From the NCBI GenBank assembly GCA_034722175.1, contig JAYENR010000232.1:1-5292 (forward strand): 5,292 nucleotides of DNA, written 5' to 3'. Position 1 is the stretch's first letter. The number at the start of each line of letters is the position of its first letter. This DNA comes from Thiomicrorhabdus sp034722175 (GTDB lineage: Bacteria; Pseudomonadota; Gammaproteobacteria; Thiomicrospirales; Thiomicrospiraceae). Below are positions 1-5,197 of the stretch, piece after piece. Position numbers and translations under genes: made by a program. The notes beneath the pieces were generated by a model that ran no database searches, had not been told where the DNA came from, and was given only the letters and a program-made list of their open reading frames with translations.

Positions 1-49
1 CGTTAAAGCGTGGAATCGACCCGTAAATTTTGTTGAAAGTGTTTTATGA
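1..49 (+). CDS. possible 3' end of a plus-strand gene (last 15 codons)
   Basis: Frame 2 of the plus strand is open from the window edge and ends at a TGA at 47-49, reading VKAWNRPVNFVESVL. The other two plus frames close earlier, at TAA within 4-6 and 24-26. The stop is followed at once by a hairpin and T-tract on the same strand, as expected if a gene converges here on the minus-strand transglutaminase-like gene. Fifteen residues are too few to assign a family. One minus-strand frame is also open across this stretch, so the call rests mainly on the terminator downstream. Confidence 0.3.
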   Translation, partial: VKAWNRPVNFVESVL

Positions 50-87
50 AATTGACCAGGCCTGTTCAGTTTAAATTGAACTATTTT
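47..87 (-). repeat. 41-bp palindromic intergenic repeat, copy 1
   Basis: On the minus strand this copy begins AAAATAGTT, contains the core ACTGAACAGGCCTG and ends TTTCA. It matches 2156-2196 at 35 of 41 positions in the same orientation. The core is an imperfect palindrome centred on CAGGCCTG (arms around 54-75). In this copy two arm pairs are mismatched. It starts directly after the stop codon of the transglutaminase-like gene. It resembles a dispersed REP-like element, but two copies in one window cannot establish a family. Confidence 0.7.
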
Positions 88-89
88 TT
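64..89 (+). terminator. rho-independent terminator candidate, plus strand
   Basis: GTTCAGTTTAAATTGAAC (64-81) folds into a hairpin with five Watson-Crick pairs, one G-T wobble and two more A-T pairs. It is followed by TATTTTTT (82-89). The stem is AT-rich and therefore weak. Its place, 15 bases after the stop at 47-49, suits termination of a gene entering from the left. It lies inside repeat copy 1, and the matching stem in copy 2 is degraded. Confidence 0.42.
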
Positions 90-681
90 ACGGATTATAA
101 TCTGGAAAGTGATTAATCATTTCATCATAGGTTTGATAGGTCGTTAAAGCATAAACTACACTGTCCAGAGGTTCAGAAAAACGTCCTGCTATATCTTGTT
201 CGTGTTCTGCTAGCTCAAATGCCAGTTGCTCTTTGGGTGGAATAAATTGAGCATTAACACCGGATTTATTACCACGAGGATCGATTCGAATCCAACCGAA
301 CTCTTGAAGATAAACGGCATTAAGGCCATGCAAACAAAAGATATCTGATTTATATTCTGAACAGCTCAAACGCTGATAACACAAAGCCGTAGGGATTTGG
401 TTAGCTCGAAGCAGGGCGGCTAACAGATGGCTTTTGGCGTAACACCAGCCCGTATTGTGTTGTAACACCTCACTGGCTTTTAAAGTGGTCATGTTGTCTT
501 GATAATCGCCCGTATGACGAATTTGATCGCGGACAAATTCAAAACTATTTTTAACTAAATTCAGTTCGTCAGCACTCTGCTCGGTTAACAACTTTGCCTG
601 TTGTTGAATACTTGGGTGGCTAAAGTCGATAATTTTGCTTTCAGCTAAATAAGGGATAAATTCGTTTATAGTTATAGTCAT
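88..681 (-). CDS. transglutaminase-like superfamily protein
   Basis: A 197-residue protein of the transglutaminase-like (papain-fold) superfamily, in which Cys, His and Asp act in amide-bond hydrolysis or acyl transfer. The triad is visible: Cys80 in the GWCYAKSHLLAALLRA helix, His118 in CLHGLNAVYL and Asp134 in IRIDPRGN. The leucine-rich helix after the cysteine and the strand spacing fit the bacterial single-domain form. No signal peptide or membrane segment is seen, so it is probably cytoplasmic. The start is supported by a strong Shine-Dalgarno sequence, AAGAAGG, five bases upstream. That site lies within the codons of a reductase remnant that overlaps the first 41 bases of the gene. The permease gene lies 151 bp upstream on the same strand and may share its transcript. 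Substrate is unknown; peptidase, amidase or a binding-only role are all possible. The superfamily call is firm, the function open. Confidence 0.88.
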   Translation of the reverse strand: MTITINEFIPYLAESKIIDFSHPSIQQQAKLLTEQSADELNLVKNSFEFVRDQIRHTGDYQDNMTTLKASEVLQHNTGWCYAKSHLLAALLRANQIPTALCYQRLSCSEYKSDIFCLHGLNAVYLQEFGWIRIDPRGNKSGVNAQFIPPKEQLAFELAEHEQDIAGRFSEPLDSVVYALTTYQTYDEMINHFPDYNP

Positions 682-766
682 TCGTACCTTCTTCAGTCAG
701 CTTTTCAGCTATTCCAATACCGATTCTAGTTGAAGCCCCTGTGATTAATGCTATGTGTCTATTCAT
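641..766 (-). pseudogene. truncated short-chain dehydrogenase/reductase N-terminus
   Basis: An ATG at 766 opens a 41-codon frame. Its first 27 residues are the beginning of an SDR Rossmann domain: a hydrophobic first strand, then LITGASTRIGIGIAEKLTEEG. This contains the NAD(P)-binding glycine-rich motif, here TGASTRIG with Arg in place of the usual middle Gly, and the following helix. SDR enzymes are normally about 250 residues, so nearly everything is missing. After EEGTN the frame runs into the start of the transglutaminase-like gene in another reading frame and stops at TGA 641-643. No clear ribosome binding site precedes its ATG. I read it as a deletion or recombination remnant. A short leader peptide coupled to translation of the next gene is a less likely alternative. 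Confidence 0.72.
687..693 (-). promoter_or_regulatory. ribosome binding site of the transglutaminase-like gene, inside the SDR remnant
   Basis: Minus-strand AAGAAGG lies five bases before the ATG at 681. It is formed from the Glu-Glu-Gly codons (GAA GAA GGT) of the reductase remnant. It fixes the start of the transglutaminase-like gene and makes the remnant sequence functionally relevant. Confidence 0.6.
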
Positions 767-832
767 GTTTTAGTTCAATTTAATCATTTTTAATAAAACC
801 ATTTTAACGGGCTTTAACAGAGTCATTCGTAT

Positions 833-2053
833 TTACAAAAGATAGTCTGCAATGTTTAGAAAAACAAATGTGGAGCTGACGATAAAAGCAATTAGCGGTA
901 ACCATTTGGGAAAGATAATGCAATTTTCAGGTGCGGGGTCGCGCTGTTTGATTCGCCATAGTGCAAGGTTCACCAGTGAAAAGACCATCAACATAATAAA
1001 CGAAGTGACTTCAGCCAAACTGGATAAGCGACCAATAATCGCTAAGGTCATCACCGCTAAACCGGCAATTAAGGTGGCGATAACTGGAGTTTGTGTGACT
1101 GGATTGACGTAACTCAATACGGAAGGTAACTGGTGTCTAGAGCTTAAACCATACAATACACGAGAGGCCATAATGATTTGAATGAGGGCTCCGTTAATAA
1201 TGGCAAACATGCCGATTAAGGAGATCATGGTAGCTGACTCGCCAGTGTGATGGCTATATAGGGTCGCTAAAGGTGCTTGGCTTTTAGCCAGTTCATCGGG
1301 GGGGATGGATAGGATCGCGGTGATCATAATTGCCAGATATAGAACAGTCGTAATACCTAAGGTGAATAGAATCGCAAGTGGCAGAGTACGTTTTACATCT
1401 TTAACTTCTTCCGCGACATCAACCATATCTTCAAAACCGATAAAGGCATAAAAAGCCAATAAAGCACCTGAAAAGATTAAACCAATATGAACCGTATTGA
1501 AGCTAGGAATAAGTTCTGAAGTCATCTCCGGCAGAAGCGTTAAGGCATCTTGGCTCACAAATATAATCCAGATTAATCCGCCGACTTCAATCAGAGTGAT
1601 TAAAGCAGCGATAAACACCGATTCTGCAATGCCGTAGATTGCCAAAGCAATTAATAAAAGCGTCACTAAGACTATGGTAGTTTCGCGTTCTAAGGCGATA
1701 ATTTCATTCAAGTAGCCTGAAAAGGCATTGACTAGCGCGGCGGAAGAGACTAAGCCTGCGGTAATAACTAAAAGCCCAACCACTCGGGCTAAACCATGAG
1801 AGTGAAAGCCTTCTTGCGTGTATAAAGCAGCGCCAGCAGCACGAGGGTAACGACCAGAAAGTTCAGCAAAAGAGAGGGCAGTCATACCTGCAAGAATGGC
1901 AGCAAATAGAAAAGCAGCAGGGGCTAAGTAACCTGATACGCCAGCCAATTCACCCACCAACGCGTAAATTCCCGCTCCAATCGTAGTGCCCAAACCATAG
2001 AGCACCATTTGAGGCAAAGAGAGAGTGCGTTTTAGGGGTGTGTTGTTTTCCAT
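833..2053 (-). CDS. APC superfamily amino-acid/polyamine permease
   Basis: A 406-residue inner-membrane transporter of the amino acid-polyamine-organocation superfamily, which moves amino acids or amines using an ion gradient. TM1 carries the broken-helix motif GTTIGAGIYALVG (about 22-34). TM2 is followed by SFAELSGRYPRAAGAALY (61-78), and TM6 ends in FYAFIGFEDMVDVAEEVKD (201-219), all typical of the family. Hydrophobic segments are seen near 14-36, 42-64, 88-110, 124-141, 145-166, 188-208, 223-248, 272-296, 322-341, 344-366 and 382-402, that is eleven. Most relatives have twelve or more and run 430-490 residues, so the C-terminus seems short. No lost helix is visible in the frame after the stop. 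The start has AAGG eight bases upstream (2062-2065). The substrate cannot be told from sequence. The transglutaminase-like gene lies downstream on the same strand, and no convincing terminator separates them. Confidence 0.9.
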   Translation of the reverse strand: MENNTPLKRTLSLPQMVLYGLGTTIGAGIYALVGELAGVSGYLAPAAFLFAAILAGMTALSFAELSGRYPRAAGAALYTQEGFHSHGLARVVGLLVITAGLVSSAALVNAFSGYLNEIIALERETTIVLVTLLLIALAIYGIAESVFIAALITLIEVGGLIWIIFVSQDALTLLPEMTSELIPSFNTVHIGLIFSGALLAFYAFIGFEDMVDVAEEVKDVKRTLPLAILFTLGITTVLYLAIMITAILSIPPDELAKSQAPLATLYSHHTGESATMISLIGMFAIINGALIQIIMASRVLYGLSSRHQLPSVLSYVNPVTQTPVIATLIAGLAVMTLAIIGRLSSLAEVTSFIMLMVFSLVNLALWRIKQRDPAPENCIIFPKWLPLIAFIVSSTFVFLNIADYLL

Positions 2054-2155
2054 TAGACTTGCCTTGCTAAGTAGTGAAATGGGATAGCTTTATATTATTG
2101 AGTGTAGCAAAAACGGGACGTGAAAAGCGAATGTTCTAAAAGGTTTTAGGTAAAT

Positions 2156-2196
2156 TGAAACTGATCAGGCCTGTTCAGTTCTAGTTTAACTATTTT
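2156..2196 (-). repeat. 41-bp palindromic intergenic repeat, copy 2
   Basis: This is the second copy of the sequence at 47-87, in the same orientation and 35 of 41 identical. Its palindrome is better: minus-strand AACTGAACAGG pairs with CCTGATCAGTT with a single mismatched pair (centre between 2170 and 2171). It overlaps the TAG stop of the small ORF at 2190-2348 and lies about 100 bp upstream of the permease start. It has no strong T-tract on either side, so termination alone does not explain it well. Confidence 0.7.
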
Positions 2197-2348
2197 GCAG
2201 AAGCGTTCAGTAGCTTAAGGATAGGTTCGGCTTTATCCATAAGAACAAATCGCTGTGGGTGATTAGCAGAAAGTAACCCGTTTTTATTGATCTTTAGTAG
2301 CCATAATCCTGTAGTTCCTATTTTATAGTTTATGTCTGAACTAATCAT
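2190..2348 (-). CDS. small ORF of unknown function, 52 residues
   Basis: The frame runs from an ATG at 2348 to a TAG at 2190. It encodes a 52-residue peptide rich in Leu, Lys and Asn; a typical stretch is GTTGLWLLKINKNGLLSA. I do not recognise a family, and there is no signal peptide or clear membrane segment. No Shine-Dalgarno sequence precedes the ATG; the bases before it are pyrimidine-rich. The frame stays open upstream through the asmA terminator, so it could also be the 3' remnant of a longer gene, or chance. The TAG lies inside repeat copy 2, just as the transglutaminase-like gene ends next to copy 1. It fills most of the gap between permease and asmA, where nothing else is evident. 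Confidence 0.33.
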   Translation of the reverse strand: MISSDINYKIGTTGLWLLKINKNGLLSANHPQRFVLMDKAEPILKLLNASAK

Positions 2349-2390
2349 GGGGTTGCTAGAGGCGGGTAATATAGAGGGTTTGAATATAAA

Positions 2391-2428
2391 AAAATCAAAT
2401 ATAAAAAAGCCCCATTGAAAGGGGCTTT
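2391..2428 (-). terminator. rho-independent terminator of the asmA-family gene
   Basis: On the minus strand, an 8-bp perfect GC-rich stem, AAAGCCCC (2421-2428) with GGGGCTTT (2406-2413), encloses a 7-base loop. It is followed by a T-rich tail (TTTTTTATATTTGATTTTTTT). It starts 21 bases after the asmA-family stop codon. The tail contains a directly repeated AATATAAAAAA (plus strand, 2383-2393 and 2398-2408), giving two U-runs in the transcript. It separates asmA transcription from the permease block. Confidence 0.9.
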
Positions 2429-2449
2429 GAGAGGAAGGTAAAAGAAGAG

Positions 2450-4918
2450 TTAGAAAGGCAGACCTTTTAGTAGTTTGCTTTTTAGTTCCTCTTCGAGCTT
2501 TTTGGTGACTTCCTCTTTTTTCTTATCTAGTTTTTTCTTGGCTTCCAGTTTTGCTTTTTCACCGAGTAATGATTTTAGGTCTAAAGAGATATCAGGCGAA
2601 CTCCAATTGCCTTTGAGTTTAACTGGAATGGTCAAACCACTGAGCTCTTGAAGTTCTTTACCGCCTTGACCTTTGTCACTACCAACAATTTTAGTTTTCA
2701 CTAGGTAATCAAGTTTTTCTTTTGGAAGATCAATGGTTCCAGAACCGTCAATACGCATAAACGGGGCAAGGGCTTCTAGCTTATTGGTATTGACGATGCC
2801 GTTTTTAATCGTGAAGTTACCAACTAAAGAGCTGAAGTCAGTTTGCAGTTCTTCAGTATTTGCGGTTGACTTAGTCCCACTTATTTTGGCTTTGGCTTCA
2901 CGAATAGACTGAGCTAAGTTAAAGCCTTTCACTGCACCATTGATTAGGTTGGCGTACAGAGTACCGTTTAAGCCTTGTTTGATTAAAGACAGTTTGTCTC
3001 CTGATGTGGTTAAATTGGCTTTAACGGTTCCTAATCCACTGATTTGGTCATTATCCGTAAAAGCGATTAATACATCACCCACTGGTAATTTTTTGGTATT
3101 CAAAGTGACCGCATATTTTGGCTGTTTGCCGCGAACATCCAGTTTTGCAGTGGCGTCTACCTTGGTTTTAAAGATGTTCATTTTTAGTGGGTTGATATTA
3201 ATTAACCCGTTTGCACCTTTAGTTGTCACCACTATATTGGTGGGGTTGAGTTTATCGTACTGAACGCTGCCGGCTTTAAAGGTTCCATTTAGAGTTAGGC
3301 TTCTAAGCAGCTCAGTGGGTAGTGGGATTTCGATATCAGTGGCAGGTTCCTCTTTAACCGGTTTTTGAGTCGGAGCAGGTGGTGGAAGGTAACGACTGAC
3401 ATTGATTTTATCCAAATCCAGGTTGTAACCAATGTTTGGTTTATCGAAGTTTTTAACCGAAGCGTTTCCTTTTAGTTTGCTGTCATCCAGTGTAAGCACA
3501 ATGTTTTTTGCGTTGACGGCTTGGTTTTTACTGTTAAACGTCACGTCAGCTTTAGCAGCTACTTTGGTCAGGGTCTTTGTATCTGACATAGTATTGAGCG
3601 CTGGAATATCAAGCTTAAGTTGTTTTAATAACGCTCTTAAGTTGAACTGTTTAACGTTTAAGTTTGCAGTTACGTTCGGTTCATTCGTCAGTTTGGTGAC
3701 ATGAACCGCACCATCAGTTTGTACGTCTACTGCTTTGATCACCAGCTTGGTTAAAGAGGCGGTGTCTTTGGTTAAGTCTAAAGCTGGAACGGCAGTGACA
3801 TGAATGGTGGCCTTGCCATTGGGTAAGGTTTCGCCCGTTAAGTCACTTTTTAAAGTGAGCAGGCCTGTTGATAATGTTTGTCTAGTTAAGGCAAAAGATG
3901 GATTCTCTAACTTAACCGAACCCATGGCGGTTGTAATTGGTAGGGTTTCTCCACCTTGCAATTCATAGTTTACGTTAACGGCATTACTTGAAACCACCTG
4001 TTGTTCTAAATTTGCAGAAAGTTGGGTGACCTTAATGACACCTTCAACCTGTTTTGCCGGAAAGCCTTGTCCACCTTTAACGGAGTAGTTAACTGTAATA
4101 TCAGGCAGAGCTATGAGTTGCTTATCTAGATCAAGGTTAATGGTTGGAATTGAAAGTTCAGTGATTACTTGTTCAACTGGAATCACTTTGCCTTGAAGTT
4201 GATTAGTCTGGGTTAAGTTCTTAACTTCAAACTGACCGTTTTTATCTACTTTAACATCTATATTTAAAGTCAATTGGCTAGATAGTTCAGGTTGACTAAC
4301 CGTGGTATTGGCATTTAAATCAATATTAAAAAACTCACCAAAAGTAATGGCACTCGTCACTAAATTGAAGTCGGTTAAATTAACTTTTTGTTGGGCTTGT
4401 TGATCGTCCCAATGCACCTGACCATTACGAATATCAAGACCACCAAAGTTCAGTGACTCTAATTGATCTAAAGAGTGGGTTTTAGACCTGTCATGAGTGC
4501 TTTTTTCAGGCTTGTTGTTCGCTTGAATCAAGTCATCCCAGTTAGTGACACCTTCTGCATTTTTGGCCAGGTTGATATTTAAACCGTGTAGGGTCAGAGT
4601 GTCGATTTCGAGCTGTTGACTGATGAGAGGTAGAATCGCTACGTTGATACTGATCTGTTCAACCTTCATAAAATCTTTTTCTGCAAAGCCACTGGCATTA
4701 CTGAGCTTGGCATTTTGAATATCTGCCCCAATGTTTGGATAAAGAGAGAGCTCAATTGAGTCGAAAGTAAAATCACGACCAGTCTGCTTTTTAACCATCT
4801 GAGTGATGTCCTCTCGATAGTCATTAGGATCAATGGTTGCAATAATCACTGCTACGGCAATAACCGTTACGATGGCAATGCCGAAAACGGCAATTAATAT
4901 TTTTTTGACCACGCCCAT
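2450..4918 (-). CDS. asmA: AsmA-family inner-membrane-anchored periplasmic protein
   Basis: An 822-residue AsmA-family protein. Relatives in this group (AsmA, TamB, YhdP, YdbH) are anchored in the inner membrane, extend through the periplasm as a beta-rich groove, and support outer-membrane lipid homeostasis. Here an N-terminal anchor (about 5-28) is followed by the AsmA N-terminal signature TIDPNDYREDITQMVKKQTG. There are repeated beta units of about 40 residues at 268-385, recognisable by VNY..xGG..xP, and a proline-rich linker at 511-534. The AsmA C-terminal domain (about 540-780) contains LNGTLYANLINGAVKGFNL. A highly charged Lys/Glu helix (784-817) closes the protein. The length is greater than that of E. 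coli AsmA (about 617 residues), so orthology is uncertain and the symbol marks the family. The start has GAGG eight bases upstream (4927-4930). A strong terminator follows the stop. A MITE lies 46 bp upstream of the start codon and may have altered expression. Confidence 0.9.
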   Translation of the reverse strand: MGVVKKILIAVFGIAIVTVIAVAVIIATIDPNDYREDITQMVKKQTGRDFTFDSIELSLYPNIGADIQNAKLSNASGFAEKDFMKVEQISINVAILPLISQQLEIDTLTLHGLNINLAKNAEGVTNWDDLIQANNKPEKSTHDRSKTHSLDQLESLNFGGLDIRNGQVHWDDQQAQQKVNLTDFNLVTSAITFGEFFNIDLNANTTVSQPELSSQLTLNIDVKVDKNGQFEVKNLTQTNQLQGKVIPVEQVITELSIPTINLDLDKQLIALPDITVNYSVKGGQGFPAKQVEGVIKVTQLSANLEQQVVSSNAVNVNYELQGGETLPITTAMGSVKLENPSFALTRQTLSTGLLTLKSDLTGETLPNGKATIHVTAVPALDLTKDTASLTKLVIKAVDVQTDGAVHVTKLTNEPNVTANLNVKQFNLRALLKQLKLDIPALNTMSDTKTLTKVAAKADVTFNSKNQAVNAKNIVLTLDDSKLKGNASVKNFDKPNIGYNLDLDKINVSRYLPPPAPTQKPVKEEPATDIEIPLPTELLRSLTLNGTFKAGSVQYDKLNPTNIVVTTKGANGLININPLKMNIFKTKVDATAKLDVRGKQPKYAVTLNTKKLPVGDVLIAFTDNDQISGLGTVKANLTTSGDKLSLIKQGLNGTLYANLINGAVKGFNLAQSIREAKAKISGTKSTANTEELQTDFSSLVGNFTIKNGIVNTNKLEALAPFMRIDGSGTIDLPKEKLDYLVKTKIVGSDKGQGGKELQELSGLTIPVKLKGNWSSPDISLDLKSLLGEKAKLEAKKKLDKKKEEVTKKLEEELKSKLLKGLPF

Positions 4919-4956
4919 GATGTCAGCCTCAGTAAAATTGGAAAATTAAGAGTTTG

Positions 4957-4984
4957 TATATACCGAGACCTTTGCACGAGTGAA
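4957..4984 (-). promoter_or_regulatory. candidate asmA promoter with its -35 region inside the MITE
   Basis: On the minus strand, TATATA (4957-4962) is a fair -10 box, about 38 bases before the start codon. Sixteen bases upstream, TTCACT (4979-4984) matches the -35 consensus TTGACA at four of six positions. The spacer and the -35 box lie within the left end of the MITE (TTCACT straddles the inner edge of its terminal repeat). The call rests on pattern matching only. Confidence 0.3.
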
Positions 4985-5124
4985 TGCACGAATAAAAATG
5001 GTTAAAATTCAACAGATTTTTGTTGAAAAACTAGTGAATAGCCAGCTATTTACCACGTTTTCCGTCGCAATCAGGCAAATTTTTTCTCATTTTTTCTTTC
5101 GCACCCCACTCGTGCAAAGGTCTC
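4965..5124. mobile_element. 160-bp MITE with 18-bp terminal inverted repeats
   Basis: GAGACCTTTGCACGAGTG (4965-4982) is matched exactly by its reverse complement at 5107-5124. Weaker inverted similarity continues inward for roughly another 25 bases (TGC-rich, then A-rich). The element is flanked by the exact direct repeat ATACC (4960-4964 and 5125-5129), which fits a 5-bp target-site duplication. The interior has no plausible gene; a short reading frame crosses it but resembles no protein. It contains a 7-bp hairpin, TTCAACA with TGTTGAA (5008-5027). Ends starting GAGACCTTTGCA recall IS5-family elements from Gram-negative bacteria, so it is probably a non-autonomous element mobilised by such a transposase. 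That parent assignment is from memory and tentative; the boundaries are directly visible. Confidence 0.88.
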
Positions 5125-5126
5125 AT

Positions 5127-5151
5127 ACCATTTCATTTAATCATAAATGGT
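5127..5151. repeat. 7-bp inverted repeat beside the MITE insertion point
   Basis: ACCATTT (5127-5133) and AAATGGT (5145-5151) form a perfect 7-bp inverted repeat with an 11-base AT-rich loop. It overlaps the right copy of the target duplication. It could be an old operator upstream of asmA, or simply AT-rich target sequence. No T-tract suggests termination. Confidence 0.25.
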
Positions 5152-5197
5152 TAAGTTGTTTAAAGCGCGCTTTCAAGTAATAAGTGCAATTTCTAAA

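Noticed and set aside
47..87. Repeat copies considered as integron attC sites, because they lie at gene ends in the same orientation.
   Set aside because: The paired core sites with GTTRRRY/RYYYAAC spacing are not present in both copies, the element is too short, and no integrase is visible.
71..783. 13-bp inverted repeat (TTAAATTGAACTA at 71-83, TAGTTCAATTTAA at 771-783) flanking the transglutaminase-like gene and the reductase stub.
   Set aside because: It is AT-rich, no similarity extends beyond the 13 bases, and no target duplication is seen. A match of this length can arise by chance in a window of this size.
784..832. Possible terminator between the permease and the reductase remnant.
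   Set aside because: The only symmetry is TTAA-type and AT-rich (around TTAAAGCCCGTTAA), with no stable stem followed by a T-run.
852..1112. Plus-strand open frames opposite the permease and asmA (also 2940-3263 and 3432-3704).
   Set aside because: They lie antisense to strongly supported genes and their translations look like mirror-strand artefacts without domain character.
2054..2130. Permease promoter in the AT-rich stretch containing TATAAA (minus strand, 2089-2094).
   Set aside because: No -35 box at proper spacing supports any of the several -10-like hexamers, so no position can be defended.
3858..3870. AGCAGGCCTGTTG inside asmA, resembling the core of the 41-bp repeat.
   Set aside because: Only about ten bases match and the sequence is ordinary coding sequence (Thr-Gly-Leu-Leu region), so it is treated as chance.
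4980..5180. Plus-strand open frame of 66 codons crossing the MITE.
   Set aside because: It begins inside a terminal repeat, runs through the other one into the IS30 end, has no ribosome binding site and resembles no protein.
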